A DNA stretch of 64,000 bases. It comes from Mycolicibacterium litorale (GTDB lineage Bacteria; Actinomycetota; Actinomycetes; Mycobacteriales; Mycobacteriaceae). The stretch is from assembly GCF_014218295.1 (NCBI RefSeq), contig NZ_AP023287.1, forward strand, positions 5,570,150 through 5,634,149, given 5' to 3'. The translations under genes and the position numbers were made by a program. Shown piece by piece: positions 33,068-43,330 of this stretch (its first letter is position 1; the number at the start of each line of letters is the position of its first letter). The notes beneath the pieces are model-generated. The model saw only the letters and a program-made list of their open reading frames with translations, did no database searches and was not told the DNA's origin.

Positions 33068-34416
33068 CCGAGCCAGTCGAGCACCGCGGCCGCGGTCCAC
33101 GACTGCTGCATACTGCCCAGCGGCTCGCCGGTGAACGGTTCGTAGTACTCGGCGAAGGTGCCGTCGCTGGCCTGCCGCAACCCCTCGTGCCGGAGCACCC
33201 GGGCGCGTTCGGCCCATCCGCGCCGGGCGAAACACCAGGCGAACAACCACGTCATCACCGGCCAGACCGGCCCGCGCCAGTACTCGCGGGGCCGGAAGTC
33301 GCGCGACACCGGCGATGTCGACGGGATGCATGCGTACTTGAGATCCGGGTGCCCGCAGAACCGCGGCCCCTCCAACAACCGCAGCAGCGCGCGTTCCCGG
33401 TTGTGCGGCAGCCCGCCACACAACAGCGGAGCGAACTGGGCGACCGTCTCGGTGGCCACCCACTTGTCCGCTCTGACGTCGAAATCCCTTGCCGCGCCTG
33501 TTCTTTGGTCAGTCGTCTCGATAACCCCGGTGCGGAACCGGTCAGCCCACGAGTACAGGTCCCGCACGTCGGCGTTCGGGCGTTTGTAGTCCTCACCGAT
33601 CTCGGCGAGCACCTGGCAGGCCACCGAGAAGATCGCCGAGACGAAGACGTCCTCGACGACGAAACTCATCACCTTCGGCAGCAGGTGGTCGTCGTAGCGG
33701 GCGGATTTCATCTCCTCGAGGAGCCACAGGTACCGGTCGTACTCGTGGTCGGACGGCCGCTGGCTGGAGTCGGTGATGATCGTGTTGTCCTCGCGCTGGT
33801 ACTCCGGCACCGCACCCGGAACCACCTTGGCGTAGGCGGCATCCCACCGCGGTGAGTTGTCCATCCCGGATTCCCAGCCGTGATACAGCGTGATGCGACC
33901 ACGTCCCTTCTGGTCGCGGCATTCGGCCAGCCATCGGTGCCACCGCACCAGGTCGCCCCAGCGCCGGTCGAGGAACGCCTCGGCCACCTGGCGGGTCGAC
34001 CGGCCGCGGGTGCGGGCATGGTCGAGGATGCGCTGGACCGCGATCGCGTGGACCGGGGGCTGGGTGATGCCGGAGGTGTGCCGGGTGCGCGGCGCGTCGG
34101 CCGCCAGCGCCGAACAGGCCCAGCGGGCCGGGCCGGGAAAGTAGCCGTCGACGCCGTTGGCGAACACGATGTGCGGGATCATCCCGTTGCGCCACTGCGC
34201 CGACAGCAGGGTGTCGAGTTCGACGACGGCCCGCTCGACGCTCAGCGGCGCCAGCCCGATCGCGACGAACGCCGCGTCCCAGCTCCACATGTGCGGGTAG
34301 AGCAGCGGCGCGGCAGTGGTCATGGAGCCCAGGTCGTTACCGCGCAGGAGGTACGCGGCGCGGGCCGCGAGTTGCGTGGGCGCGAAGCTGGGATCGTGTG
34401 GCATCTGTTCAATCAT
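33064..34416 (-). CDS. ggh: Glucosylglycerate hydrolase (GH63-type)
   Basis: 450 residues with an (alpha/alpha)6-barrel glycosidase pattern: LLYPHMWSWDAAFVAIGLAP, ITLYHGWESGMDNSPRWDAA, EYWRGPVWPVMTWLFAW and GTFAEYYEPFTGEPLGSMQQ. The DNSPRWD and WRGPVW motifs, with the acidic residues in WDAA and EYYEPF, fit GH63. The whole matches the hydrolase of rapidly growing mycobacteria that splits glucosylglycerate to glucose and glycerate after nitrogen stress. The start could also be at ATG 34404. The symbol follows that enzyme; I am fairly, not fully, sure of the substrate. Confidence 0.78.
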   Translation of the reverse strand: MIEQMPHDPSFAPTQLAARAAYLLRGNDLGSMTTAAPLLYPHMWSWDAAFVAIGLAPLSVERAVVELDTLLSAQWRNGMIPHIVFANGVDGYFPGPARWACSALAADAPRTRHTSGITQPPVHAIAVQRILDHARTRGRSTRQVAEAFLDRRWGDLVRWHRWLAECRDQKGRGRITLYHGWESGMDNSPRWDAAYAKVVPGAVPEYQREDNTIITDSSQRPSDHEYDRYLWLLEEMKSARYDDHLLPKVMSFVVEDVFVSAIFSVACQVLAEIGEDYKRPNADVRDLYSWADRFRTGVIETTDQRTGAARDFDVRADKWVATETVAQFAPLLCGGLPHNRERALLRLLEGPRFCGHPDLKYACIPSTSPVSRDFRPREYWRGPVWPVMTWLFAWCFARRGWAERARVLRHEGLRQASDGTFAEYYEPFTGEPLGSMQQSWTAAAVLDWLG

Positions 34417-34457
34417 GCGACGGCCGGGCGTTGCGCGCAGGTCGGTAGGGTTGCGAC

Positions 34458-35126
34458 ATGCCGACCGCGATGATCACAGGCGCCGGGCGCGGACTCGGGG
34501 CGGCCATCGCCGAGGCGCTGGCGCCGACCCACACCCTGTTCCTCGCCGGCCGCCCGTCGGCGCAGCTCGACGAGGTCGCACAGCGGCTCGGGGCCACCAC
34601 GTGGGAGATCGACTTCGACGACGTCGACGCGATCCCGGCGGCCGTCGAACCGATCGTCGAACTCGACGTGCTGATCCACAACGCCGGCGTGGCGTATCCG
34701 GCCCGGGTCGCCGAGTCGACGGTCGACGAGTGGCGGGCCACCATGAACGTCAACGTGATCGGCGCCGTCGCCCTGACCCTGGCGCTGCTGCCCGCGCTGC
34801 GCGCCGCCGCGAACGGTCAGGTGGTGTTCATCAACTCCGGGTCGGGGATCAACGCCTCACCGGGTCTGGCGTCGTATTCGGCGAGCAAGTTCGCGCTGCG
34901 GTCGTTCGCCGACTCGCTGCGCAACGACGAGCCGGGCCTGCGGGTCACCTCGATCCACCCCGGCCGGATCGCCACCGAGATGCAGCAGGACCTGCGGGCC
35001 TACGAGGGCCGCGACTACGACCCGGCCGACTTCCTCAGCGCGGAGACGGTCGCGCGGGTGACCGCCGACGCGGTCAACGCCCCGCTCGACGCGCACATCC
35101 ACGAAGTCATCGTCCGCCCGCGGTAG
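34458..35126 (+). CDS. Short-chain dehydrogenase/reductase (SDR)
   Basis: 222 residues of a classical SDR. Cofactor motif TAMITGAGRGLGAAIAEALA (TGxxxGxG), LIHNAGVAYPARV (NNAG variant), catalytic serine in INSGSGINASPGLA and active-site YSASKFALRSFAD (YxxxK). The residues after the cofactor motif (LFLAGRPSAQLDEV) suggest NADP preference. The substrate is unknown. It is divergent from the hydrolase gene 41 bases away and ends six bases before a hairpin repeat. Confidence 0.92.
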   Translation: MPTAMITGAGRGLGAAIAEALAPTHTLFLAGRPSAQLDEVAQRLGATTWEIDFDDVDAIPAAVEPIVELDVLIHNAGVAYPARVAESTVDEWRATMNVNVIGAVALTLALLPALRAAANGQVVFINSGSGINASPGLASYSASKFALRSFADSLRNDEPGLRVTSIHPGRIATEMQQDLRAYEGRDYDPADFLSAETVARVTADAVNAPLDAHIHEVIVRPR

Positions 35127-35131
35127 TGCGT

Positions 35132-35180
35132 GATTTCGGTGTAGTTGGTCACGGTGAGCGCAACCGACTACACCGAAATC
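35132..35180. repeat. Hairpin repeat copy 1 (bidirectional terminator-like)
   Basis: GATTTCGGTGTAGTTGGT pairs with ACCGACTACACCGAAATC around a short loop, one mismatch in the stem. It lies between the SDR stop and the convergent DUF559 gene, whose final codons and TAG stop are inside the right arm. A second copy is at 36068-36120. Confidence 0.75.
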
Positions 35181-36025
35181 GCGGCACTGAGCGTGGCGAT
35201 CACCCGGTCGGGATACTCGGTGAGGTCCAGCCAGGTGAACCGCAACACCTGCCAACCGAGGAGCGTGATCGCGTTCTGCCGCACGCGATCCCCATGAAAG
35301 TGCTCGGTTTCGGTGTGGAACGCCAGACCGTCGATCTCGACGGCCAGCTTGCTCCGCAGGAACGCGACGTCGACGAGGTAACCCGCGACCGGATAATTCG
35401 TCCGCCATCCGGTGATACCCGCCTGCTTGAGGAGCTTGATGAAGAGCCGCTCGGCCGCGGAGTGCGCGCCGTCGTCGGCCGCCTGTAGCAGCATCCGCGC
35501 TGCGGGTGAGCCATAGCGGCCCTTGTTCCGCAGATGCGCGCGCCAGAGCTCACGTAACGCCACGTCGCGCTGCAGTGCCCTGTCCATGATCTTCGCCCCG
35601 CCCCGAATCCGGACCGCGGCTTCGACGACTGTCAAGGCGACGGCCGTGAGCCGAAGCCCACGCTGTTCGACGATGTCGGCGACGTCCAGGTCACGCCGGC
35701 GCAGCTTCGAGCCCGGGCGGATTCTGCCGCTCCCGTTGCGGGGCATGGTCACCTCGACGACATCCGGGGCGAACATCGTCAGACCGTGCCACCAGGCGGC
35801 GGCCAGCCCGCTCGCGACGGCCCTCTCGCCGTAAGCCCATACCGCCGCGCGAACGCGTGCAGCGTCGGTGAAGGGGCGGTCGTCGACGAAGTACACGCCG
35901 CGCGAGCACTGACGCCACCGGCCCGAGCGGACACGCCTGTGCACGGCTTGTCGGCTGAGTCCGGCGTCGAGCGCCTGCGGCAGAGTCAGGACGCCGTCGT
36001 GCCGACGCAGATAGTCGTTGAGCAC
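35168..36025 (-). CDS. AbiEi-like antitoxin domain plus DUF559 nuclease-like protein
   Basis: 285 residues. The N-terminus MLNDYLRRHDGVLTLPQALD then RQAVHRRVRSGRWRQCSRGV is the winged-helix unit found in type IV antitoxins (AbiEi). The C-terminal third, VDVAFLRSKLAVEIDGLAFH followed by RQNAITLLGWQVLRFTWLDL, matches DUF559, a Vsr-like endonuclease fold (Asp of VDVAF, Glu of VEIDG). Such proteins are common singletons in mycobacteria; no partner toxin lies beside it. The coding end (AISV-stop) is supplied by a hairpin repeat, and a second copy of that repeat lies upstream. Function is unknown. Confidence 0.8.
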   Translation of the reverse strand: MLNDYLRRHDGVLTLPQALDAGLSRQAVHRRVRSGRWRQCSRGVYFVDDRPFTDAARVRAAVWAYGERAVASGLAAAWWHGLTMFAPDVVEVTMPRNGSGRIRPGSKLRRRDLDVADIVEQRGLRLTAVALTVVEAAVRIRGGAKIMDRALQRDVALRELWRAHLRNKGRYGSPAARMLLQAADDGAHSAAERLFIKLLKQAGITGWRTNYPVAGYLVDVAFLRSKLAVEIDGLAFHTETEHFHGDRVRQNAITLLGWQVLRFTWLDLTEYPDRVIATLSAAISV

Positions 36026-36067
36026 GACAGAAGGACGTCAGCACTCAACGGAACGGTTCCCTGGGTT

Positions 36068-36120
36068 GCGATTTCGGTGTAGTTGGTAGCGGCCAGCGCG
36101 ACGAACTACACCGAAATCGC
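36068..36120. repeat. Hairpin repeat copy 2 (leuS terminator)
   Basis: GCGATTTCGGTGTAGTT pairs perfectly over 17 bases with AACTACACCGAAATCGC. The right arm begins in the last base of the leuS stop codon, so it likely ends leuS transcription. It shares the arm sequence with copy 1 at 35132-35180. Confidence 0.8.
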
Positions 36121-38996
36121 TAGACGACGAGGTTGACCAGGCGGCCCGGGACGACGATCACCTTCTTCGGCGTCGCCCCGCCCAGGAAGGCCTGCACCTT
36201 CTCGTCGGCCAGCGCCGCCGCCTCGAGCGCCTCCTTGCCGGCGTCGGCCTCGACCGTGATGCGGCTGCGCACCTTGCCGTTGACCTGCACCGGGTACTCG
36301 ACGGTATCGGTCACCAGGTACTGCGGATCGGCCACCGGGAACGGCCCGTGTGCGAGCGAGGTGGTGTTGCCCATCCGCCGCCACAGCTCCTCGGCGAGAT
36401 GCGGAGCCAGCGGCGCGACCATCAGCACCAGGGGTTCGATGGCCGCACGGGCCGTCACCCCGTCCTTGGTGAGGTGGTTGGTGTACTCGATCAGCTTCGC
36501 GGCCGCGGTGTTGTTGCGAAGGGCGGCATAGTCTTCCGCCACCCCGGCGATCGTGCGGTGCAACACCCGCAGCGTGTCGGTGTCGAGCGCCTCGTGGTTG
36601 GCGACCCGCACCGCGCCGGTCTGCTCGTCGACCACCAGCCGCCACACCCGCTGCAGGAAGCGGTGCGCGCCGACGACATCCTTGGTCGCCCACGGCCGCG
36701 ACGCCTCCAGCGGTCCCATCGACATCTCGTAGACCCGCAACGTGTCGGCGCCGTAGTTGTCGCAGATCTCGTCCGGCGACACCGAGTTCTTCAGGCTCTT
36801 GCCGATCTTGCCGAACTCCTGGGTGACCTCAATTTCTCGGCGAACGTCGCCGTCCTGGACCGGCCAGTAGAACGTCCCGTCGCGTTCGACCACCTCGGCG
36901 GCCGGCACGTAGGAGCCGCGCGCATCGGTGTACGCGAACGCCTGGATGTAGCCCTGGTTCACCAACCGCCGGTACGGCTCACGGGAACTCACGTGGCCCA
37001 GGTCGTAGAGCACCTTGTGCCAGAACCGCGAGTACAGCAGGTGCAGCACGGCGTGCTCGACGCCGCCGACATAAAGATCGACACCGCCGGGGTCCTGCGG
37101 TCCGTGGACGTCCGGGCGCGGGCCCATCCAGTACGCCTCGTTCTCCTTGGCGCACAACGCCTCTTTGTTCAGCGGGTCGGTGTAGCGCAGCTCGTACCAG
37201 GAACTGCCCGCCCACTGCGGCATGACGTTGGTGTCGCGGGTGTAGGTCTGCAACCCGTCGCCGAGGTCGAGTTCGACGTGCACCCACTCGGTGGCCTTGT
37301 TCAGCGGCGGATTCGGTTCGCTGTCCGCGTCGTCCGGGTCGAACAGCACCGGCGAGTAGTCCGGGACGTCCGGAAGCTCCACCGGCAGCGCCGATTCCGG
37401 CAGCGGATGCGCCCGGCCGTCGCTGTCGTAGACGATCGGGAAGGGCTCACCCCAGTACCGCTGACGCGCGAACAACCAGTCCCGCAGCTTGTACTCGACC
37501 CGTGCCCGGCCGCGACCGTCGGCGACCAGCCGTTCGGTGATCGCCTCCTTGGCGGCCGCCACGTCGAGCCCGTCGAGGTAGTCGGAGTTCACCAACCGGC
37601 CGTCACCGGCGTAGGCGGCCTCCGACACGTCACCGCCGGAGATCACCTCGACGACCGGCAGACCGAATTCGCGGGCGAACTCCCAGTCGCGCTGATCGTG
37701 ACCCGGCACCGCCATGATCGCCCCGGTGCCGTAGCCGATCAGCACGTAGTCGGCGATGAAGATCGGAATCCGTTGTCCGTTGGCCGGATTCGTCGCGTAG
37801 GCGCCCAGGAACGCGCCGGTCTTGGTCTTGTTCTCCTGCCGCTCCAGATCGCTCTTGGCGGCGATCGACGCACGGTAGGCCGCGACCGCCTCCGCAGGAG
37901 TCGACGCGCCGAACGTCCAGCGGTCGTCGACGCCGTCGGGCCACTGCGCGGCCGTCAACTCTTCGACGAGCGGATGTTCGGGTGCGAGCACCATATACGT
38001 CGCGCCGAACAGCGTGTCGGGCCGGGTGGTGAACACCTCGATGTCACCGGCGTCAGTGCCGAACAGCACGCTGGCGCCGGTGGAGCGACCGATCCAGTTG
38101 CGCTGCATCGTCTTGACCTTGTCCGGCCAGTCCAGGACGTCGAGATCCTCGAGCAGGCGATCGGAGTAGGCGGTGATGCGCATCATCCACTGCCGCAGGC
38201 GTTTGCGGAACACCGGGAAGTTGCCCCGGTCGCTGCGCCCGTCGGCGGTGACCTCCTCGTTGGCCAGCACGGTGCCCAGGCCCGGGCACCAGTTGACCAT
38301 CGAGTCGGCGCGGTAGACCAGCCGGTAGGAGTCCACGACGTCGGCGCGCTCGCCGGCGCTCAGCTGCGACCACTGCCTGCCGTCCTCCAGCACGCGGACG
38401 CCGGACTCGAATTCGGCGACCAGCTCTGCGATCGGGCGCGCCTTCTGCGCGTCGCGGTCGAACCACGCGTTGTAGATCTGCAGGAAGATCCATTGCGTCC
38501 ACTTGTAGAAGTCGACGTCGGTGGTGGCGAAGCTGCGCCGGGTGTCGTGCCCCAACCCCAGCCGGCCCAGCTGGCGGCGGAAGTTGACGATGTTGGCCTC
38601 GGTCCGGGTCCGCGGATGCGTGCCGGTCTGCACCGCGTACTGCTCGGCCGGTAGACCGAATGCGTCGAAACCCAACGCGTGCAGGACGTTACGGCCCGTC
38701 ATCCGGTAGTAGCGGGCATAGACGTCGGTGGCGATGTAGCCGAGGGGGTGCCCGACGTGCAGACCCTCACCCGACGGATACGGGAACATGTCCTGCACGA
38801 ACATCTTGTCGGCGGGCACCGAACCGTCCGGCGCGGCCAGCTCGCCGACCGGGTTGGGCACGTTGAAGGTGCCCTCGGCCGCCCAGGTCTGCTGCCACGT
38901 CTGCTCGATCTGCCCGGCCAGCTCTGCGGTGTAGCGGTGCTGCGGGGTGTCGGCGTCAGCGGCCCTGTCGGGCCGCGCGGTGGGCGTTTCGGTCAC
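36120..38996 (-). CDS. leuS: Leucyl-tRNA synthetase
   Basis: 958 residues, class I synthetase. [20 protein letters not shown] holds the HIGH-type motif (HVGH). The editing domain includes [20 protein letters not shown], and the KMSKS-type loop is [20 protein letters not shown] (KIGKS). It charges tRNA-Leu and proofreads misloaded residues. It begins at GTG 38996 and aligns throughout with Rv0041, including [10 protein letters not shown] near the end. A perfect hairpin follows the stop codon. Confidence 0.98.
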   Translation of the reverse strand: MTETPTARPDRAADADTPQHRYTAELAGQIEQTWQQTWAAEGTFNVPNPVGELAAPDGSVPADKMFVQDMFPYPSGEGLHVGHPLGYIATDVYARYYRMTGRNVLHALGFDAFGLPAEQYAVQTGTHPRTRTEANIVNFRRQLGRLGLGHDTRRSFATTDVDFYKWTQWIFLQIYNAWFDRDAQKARPIAELVAEFESGVRVLEDGRQWSQLSAGERADVVDSYRLVYRADSMVNWCPGLGTVLANEEVTADGRSDRGNFPVFRKRLRQWMMRITAYSDRLLEDLDVLDWPDKVKTMQRNWIGRSTGASVLFGTDAGDIEVFTTRPDTLFGATYMVLAPEHPLVEELTAAQWPDGVDDRWTFGASTPAEAVAAYRASIAAKSDLERQENKTKTGAFLGAYATNPANGQRIPIFIADYVLIGYGTGAIMAVPGHDQRDWEFAREFGLPVVEVISGGDVSEAAYAGDGRLVNSDYLDGLDVAAAKEAITERLVADGRGRARVEYKLRDWLFARQRYWGEPFPIVYDSDGRAHPLPESALPVELPDVPDYSPVLFDPDDADSEPNPPLNKATEWVHVELDLGDGLQTYTRDTNVMPQWAGSSWYELRYTDPLNKEALCAKENEAYWMGPRPDVHGPQDPGGVDLYVGGVEHAVLHLLYSRFWHKVLYDLGHVSSREPYRRLVNQGYIQAFAYTDARGSYVPAAEVVERDGTFYWPVQDGDVRREIEVTQEFGKIGKSLKNSVSPDEICDNYGADTLRVYEMSMGPLEASRPWATKDVVGAHRFLQRVWRLVVDEQTGAVRVANHEALDTDTLRVLHRTIAGVAEDYAALRNNTAAAKLIEYTNHLTKDGVTARAAIEPLVLMVAPLAPHLAEELWRRMGNTTSLAHGPFPVADPQYLVTDTVEYPVQVNGKVRSRITVEADAGKEALEAAALADEKVQAFLGGATPKKVIVVPGRLVNLVV

Positions 38997-39216
38997 GTCA
39001 TCAGGGTATAAGGAGAGTTTCGGCGCGGTCGCGGGCCCACATCGGCGCAGGTGAGTGGCCGCCAGGACACGTCTCGGTATCGGTTGCGTTGCGGCGGAGT
39101 CAGGGGTTGGTCCCAGGTCGGTTCCGAACCTGGTGACCGCCGATACCGCCTGGATACAGTCAGCGCCTGACCTCAGGGCGTGACGAGCCCACCACCACGG
39201 GAGAAGGACTGCGTCG

Positions 39217-40098
39217 ATGATCGAGAAAGCCCGTCACTGGCGGGTTCTGGCAGGAGGTGTGGCTGCGGGCGTGGCCGGACTGGTCGGCTTCGCCGGTGCA
39301 ACCGCCACGGCAGAACCCGTCTTCCCCCAACCGCCCGTACCTGGCCCCGCCGCCGTGACCGCCGCTCCGGCCGCGGTACCGGAAGCGGTGGCGATCCCCG
39401 GATCGGCCGGTGCGGTGATCACCCCAAGCGCGGGCACCGTGCCCACCGTGGCGGCCCCCTCGGCGCCGACCATCCTGCCCGCCTCGTCCGGCACGATCGC
39501 CGAGTTCTTCCGCGCCAAGAACGTCACCATGCAGCCGCAGGTGGCCCGCGACTTCAAGGCACTCAACATCACGCTGCCGATGCCGCGCGGCTGGGCCTAC
39601 ATCCCCGACCCCAACGTGCCGGAGGCGTTCGCGGTCATCGCGGACCGCGTCGGCGGCGACGGGCTGTACTCGTCGAACGCTCAGCTCAAGGTCTACAAGC
39701 TGATCGGTGACTTCAACCCCGACGAAGCCATCAGCCACGGCTTCATCGACAGCCAGATGCTGCCCGCGTGGCGGTCCACCGATGCGTCGCTGGCGCCCTA
39801 CGACGGGATGCCGTCCTCGCTCATCGAGGGCACCTATCGCGAGAACTCCATGACGCTCAACACGTCGCGGCGCCACCTCATCGCGTCGTCCGGGCCCGAC
39901 CGCTACCTGGTGTCGCTGGCGGTCACCACGACAGTCGACCAGGCCGTGGCCGCCGCGGACGCCACCGATGCGATCGTGACCGGGTTCAAGGTGGCCTCCC
40001 CCACCCCGCAACCGGCGATCGCACCGCCGCCACCGGCACCCCCGGCTCCGCCGGCACCCGGTCTGGCCCCGCTGCCCCAGCCGCTCGGGCTGCCCTGA
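39217..40098 (+). CDS. mtc28: Secreted proline-rich antigen Mtc28 (LpqN/LpqT-like fold)
   Basis: 293 residues from ATG 39217. A signal peptide ([24 protein letters not shown], cleaved after TATAEP) is followed by an Ala/Pro-rich linker. A globular domain has [20 protein letters not shown] then [20 protein letters not shown] and [20 protein letters not shown], matching Rv0040c and the LpqN family. A proline-rich tail closes it. LpqN-type proteins are envelope-associated and linked to lipid or drug transporters; a precise role is not known. A strong hairpin terminator follows. Confidence 0.93.
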   Translation: MIEKARHWRVLAGGVAAGVAGLVGFAGATATAEPVFPQPPVPGPAAVTAAPAAVPEAVAIPGSAGAVITPSAGTVPTVAAPSAPTILPASSGTIAEFFRAKNVTMQPQVARDFKALNITLPMPRGWAYIPDPNVPEAFAVIADRVGGDGLYSSNAQLKVYKLIGDFNPDEAISHGFIDSQMLPAWRSTDASLAPYDGMPSSLIEGTYRENSMTLNTSRRHLIASSGPDRYLVSLAVTTTVDQAVAAADATDAIVTGFKVASPTPQPAIAPPPPAPPAPPAPGLAPLPQPLGLP

Positions 40099-40104
40099 GA
40101 CGGC

Positions 40105-40136
40105 GTCCCCCGGGCGATGCCTGGCGCCCGGGGGAC
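40105..40136 (+). terminator. Hairpin terminator after mtc28
   Basis: GTCCCCCGGGCG pairs exactly with CGCCCGGGGGAC around an eight-base loop, seven bases after the mtc28 stop codon. It has no T-run, as is usual in mycobacteria. Confidence 0.8.
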
Positions 40137-40169
40137 GGCCTGGAACACCGCCTCGTATCCTTGTCACCC

Positions 40170-40517
40170 ATGGTCTTCGTTGCGGTGCTGTGCCTGTGTG
40201 CCGCCGTCGCGGTCGGAGCCCTCGGGCTTTGGCTGCTGACGCGGCCGCGTTCGGACGATCCCCGGCGGCAGATCCTGCGCGCGGTGGCGCCCACTCAGCT
40301 CGCGGCCGCGGTGATGCTCGCCGCCGGCGGTGTGGTGGCGCTCGCGGCGCCGTCGGGCACCGGGCTGCTGGCGGTCATCGCGTGCGGAATCGGCGCGTTC
40401 GGAACGGTCGCCGCAGGCTGCTGGCAGAGTGCGAAGGTGCTGACCCGTACCGAGGCGGCGGCCACCGACGCCGACTGCGCGGGCTCCTGCGCCGCGTGCG
40501 CCCTGTCGTGCCGCTGA
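40170..40517 (+). CDS. Small membrane protein with cysteine-rich tail (Rv0039c type)
   Basis: 115 residues from ATG 40170. Three hydrophobic segments are seen (about 2-24, 44-62 and 68-86). The tail ATDADCAGSCAACALSCR carries five cysteines within 15 residues; that could bind a metal or an iron-sulfur group, though the tail is short. Position and length match Rv0039c, of unknown function. Its stop is two bases from the convergent yqgE end. Confidence 0.72.
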   Translation: MVFVAVLCLCAAVAVGALGLWLLTRPRSDDPRRQILRAVAPTQLAAAVMLAAGGVVALAAPSGTGLLAVIACGIGAFGTVAAGCWQSAKVLTRTEAAATDADCAGSCAACALSCR

Positions 40518-40518
40518 C

Positions 40519-41136
40519 CTAGTTGCGGCTGACGTCGATCGGATGCGTCGCCAGCAGTGACAGCGGAAGCGGCTGACGGCGCAGCACCCGGCCCCACAGA
40601 TCCACCCGCGGCTCGGTCAGTACATCAGAAGGCAACGCTGACAACACGATCCAGTCGTCGCGCTCGATCTCGCCCTCGAGCTGACCGATGGTCCAGCCCG
40701 AGTACCCGGCGAAGATCCGCACCCCTTCGAGTACCGGCGCCAGCGTCTCGGGATCCGCGTCGAGGTCCACCATCACCATGCGTCCCTGCACATGCCGCAG
40801 CCCCGGCACCCCGGTGGCCTCGACCCCCACCCGCAGCGTCGCCAGGCACAGGGCGGCGTCCCGCTTGACCGGCCCGCCGATGAACATCGTCTTGGGCTTG
40901 GCCGCCAGACCGGCCCACTGGGGCAGCACGTTATGGACCGCGGTCTCGCTCGGCCGGTTCAGCACCACACCGAGGGTGCCGCCGTCGTTGTGCTCGACGA
41001 TGTAGATGACGCTGCGCCGGAATGTCGGCTCCAGCAGATCGGTGTTGGCCAGCAGCAGCGTTCCCGACCGCACCCGCTGTGCCGCGGGGGCGATGAAGTC
41101 CTCGGGATCCTCTGACTGCGCCACGTTCACCATCAT
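40519..41136 (-). CDS. YqgE/AlgH family protein (Rv0038 type)
   Basis: 205 residues: AAQRVRSGTLLLANTDLLEP, TFRRSVIYIVEHNDGGTLGV with VLNRPSE, and IFAGYSGWTIGQLEGEIERD. These are the YqgE hallmarks. It is a soluble protein whose molecular role is unknown; the AlgH name reflects an old regulatory proposal. ATG 41136 (MMVNVAQSEDPEDF) fits the M. tuberculosis start. It is divergent from the MFS gene over a 125-base promoter region. Confidence 0.95.
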   Translation of the reverse strand: MMVNVAQSEDPEDFIAPAAQRVRSGTLLLANTDLLEPTFRRSVIYIVEHNDGGTLGVVLNRPSETAVHNVLPQWAGLAAKPKTMFIGGPVKRDAALCLATLRVGVEATGVPGLRHVQGRMVMVDLDADPETLAPVLEGVRIFAGYSGWTIGQLEGEIERDDWIVLSALPSDVLTEPRVDLWGRVLRRQPLPLSLLATHPIDVSRN

Positions 41137-41261
41137 GTCACCGGCCGGCGGCCGATGTGGTGGACAAGCCCGGCCCGCGCCCACATTTGTAATGTGGATG
41201 CGGTGCCGCGCAGCGCGGCGCCTCTCGCAGTCTCTTGCGCCGGAACAGGACGTGATCTTTC

Positions 41262-42542
41262 GTGGCTGACGCTCGCGCGCTCAAGGCCGTCTGGCGGTCG
41301 GCGCGTGGCCTTCCGGAATTCCGGCGGCTGCTCGAACTGCGGGCCGTCAGCCAGTTCGGCGACGGGCTGTTCCAGGCCGGGCTCGCCGGGGCGATCCTGT
41401 TCAACCCCGACCGCGCCGCCGACCCGTGGGCGATCGCCGGATCCTTCGCGGTGCTGTTCCTTCCGTACTCGGTGCTCGGGCCGTTCGCCGGCGCCCTGCT
41501 CGACCGGTGGGACCGGCGGTTGGTGATGATCGGCGCCAACCTGGCCCGGCTGGTGCTGGTGCTCGGCGTCGCCGCGCTGCTCGCCGCCCGGGCCGGCGAC
41601 CTCCCGATCCTGCTGGGCGCGTTGGTGGTCAACGGCTTCACCCGCTTCGTGTCCTCGGGGCTGTCGGCGGCGCTGCCCCACGTCGTCCCGCGCGAGCAGG
41701 TGGTCGCGATGAACTCCGTCGCCGCGGCCACCGGTGCGGTCGCGGCGTTCCTCGGCGCCAACTTCATGCTGCTGCCGCGCTGGGTGTTCGGCGCCGACGA
41801 CACCGGCGCCTCGGCGATCATCCTGATCGCCGCACTGCCCGTCGCACTGGCGCTTGTGCTGTCGGTGCGGTTCGGACGACATGTGCTCGGTCCCGACGAC
41901 AGCGTCCGTGCGATCCACGGTTCGGTCGCCTACGCGGTCGCCACGGGGTGGGTGCACGGTGCGCGCACCGTGCTGTCGGTCCCCACCGTCGCGGCCACCC
42001 TGTCGGGCCTCGGTGCGCACCGCGTGGTGTTCGGCATCAACACGCTGCTGGTGCTGGTGATGGTGCGGCACAGCGACACCGCGGCGGTCGCCGGGCTGGG
42101 CACCGCGGTGCTGTTCGTGGCGGCGACGGGCACCGGGTCGTTCCTCGCGACCGTCGCCACCCCGTCGCTGATCTCCCGGTGGGGCCGCTACCGCACCGCC
42201 AACGGGGCGCTGCTCGCCGCGGCGGCCATCCAGCTGGCGGCGGTCGGGCTGCAGCTGCCGGTGATGGTGATCTGCGGATCGCTGGTCGGAGCCGCCGGCC
42301 AGGTGGTCAAGCTGTGCGCCGATACCGCCATGCAGATCGACGTCGACGACGCGTTGCGCGGGCACGTCTTCACCGTGCAGGATTCGCTGTTCTGGATGGC
42401 GTTCATCGGCGCCATCGCGGCCGCGGCGGCGGTGATCCCGCCCGACGGTGACATGCCGGCGCTCGCGGCCGCCGGTGTCGCCGTCTACCTCGTCGGGTTG
42501 GCGCTGCACGCCGCACTGGGCCGGAAGGCGACCCGCAACTAA
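41262..42542 (+). CDS. Major facilitator superfamily transporter (Rv0037c type)
   Basis: 426 residues, about twelve membrane helices. [20 protein letters not shown] is the typical first-helix motif, and [20 protein letters not shown] is the loop 2-3 motif (GxxxDRxxRR type). [20 protein letters not shown] is common in the drug-exporter-like group. The substrate is unknown. It starts at GTG 41262 and matches Rv0037c in order. The next gene starts ten bases after its stop, so the two are probably co-transcribed. Confidence 0.9.
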   Translation: MADARALKAVWRSARGLPEFRRLLELRAVSQFGDGLFQAGLAGAILFNPDRAADPWAIAGSFAVLFLPYSVLGPFAGALLDRWDRRLVMIGANLARLVLVLGVAALLAARAGDLPILLGALVVNGFTRFVSSGLSAALPHVVPREQVVAMNSVAAATGAVAAFLGANFMLLPRWVFGADDTGASAIILIAALPVALALVLSVRFGRHVLGPDDSVRAIHGSVAYAVATGWVHGARTVLSVPTVAATLSGLGAHRVVFGINTLLVLVMVRHSDTAAVAGLGTAVLFVAATGTGSFLATVATPSLISRWGRYRTANGALLAAAAIQLAAVGLQLPVMVICGSLVGAAGQVVKLCADTAMQIDVDDALRGHVFTVQDSLFWMAFIGAIAAAAAVIPPDGDMPALAAAGVAVYLVGLALHAALGRKATRN

Positions 42543-42552
42543 CCTCAGGGCC

Positions 42553-43329
42553 ATGGCCGCCGCAGCACCCGTCGTCGCCGACCTGCGCGCAGAAAGCGAC
42601 GACCTCGACACGCTCGTCGCCGACCTGCCCGCCGACCGGTGGGCACTGGCAACCCCGGCGGCGGGCTGGACCATCGCCCACCAGATCGCCCATCTGCTGT
42701 GGACCGACCGGGTCGCGCTGCTGTCGGTCACCGACGAGGCCGGCTTCAACGTCGTCCTCGGCGACGCCGCCCAGGATCCCGCCGGATTCGTCGACCGCGC
42801 GGCGGAGGACCTCGCCGTGACCGATCCGCCCGAGCTTCTGGCGGACTGGCGGGCCACCCGGCGCCTGCTGCACGACGCGCTCCTCACCGTCGAGGAGGGT
42901 CGGAAACTGCCGTGGTTCGGTCCGCCGATGAGCGCGCCGTCGATGGCGACCGCCCGGTTGATGGAGACGTGGGCACACGGCCTCGACGTGGCCGATGCCC
43001 TCGGTGTGCGGCGACCGCCGACGGCGCGGCTGCGGTCGGTGGCGCACATCGGCGTGCGCACCCGCGACTTCGCGTTCGCGGTCCACGGGCTCCCCGCGCC
43101 GACGGCACCGTTTCACGTGGAACTGCGCGCACCCGACGGATCGCTGTGGACATGGGGGCCGGAGGCCGCCGCCCAGCGGGTCAGTGGATCCGCCGAGGAC
43201 TTCTGCCTCCTCGTCACGCAACGACGCCCGCGCGCCGAGCTCGACGTGACCGCCGTGGGTCCGGACGCCGAGCGGTGGCTGACCATCGCGCAGGCGTTCG
43301 CGGGACCGCCCGGCCAGGGTCGCGGCTGA
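42553..43329 (+). CDS. DinB-like metal-binding protein (TIGR03084 / maleylpyruvate isomerase fold, Rv0036c type)
   Basis: 258 residues. [20 protein letters not shown] has the first His of the DinB-type metal site. [20 protein letters not shown] has the paired His, and a C-terminal sterol-carrier-like domain ends it ([20 protein letters not shown]). Such proteins use mycothiol or bind metals; the actual reaction is not known. It follows the MFS gene by ten bases. It is the last gene of the Rv0051-Rv0036 type block in this window. Confidence 0.88.
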   Translation: MAAAAPVVADLRAESDDLDTLVADLPADRWALATPAAGWTIAHQIAHLLWTDRVALLSVTDEAGFNVVLGDAAQDPAGFVDRAAEDLAVTDPPELLADWRATRRLLHDALLTVEEGRKLPWFGPPMSAPSMATARLMETWAHGLDVADALGVRRPPTARLRSVAHIGVRTRDFAFAVHGLPAPTAPFHVELRAPDGSLWTWGPEAAAQRVSGSAEDFCLLVTQRRPRAELDVTAVGPDAERWLTIAQAFAGPPGQGRG

Positions 43330-43330
43330 G

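Noticed and set aside
36348..38654. 768-codon plus-strand open frame opposite leuS
   Set aside because: Antisense shadow of leuS with His/Arg/Val-rich, repetitive composition and no recognised domain.
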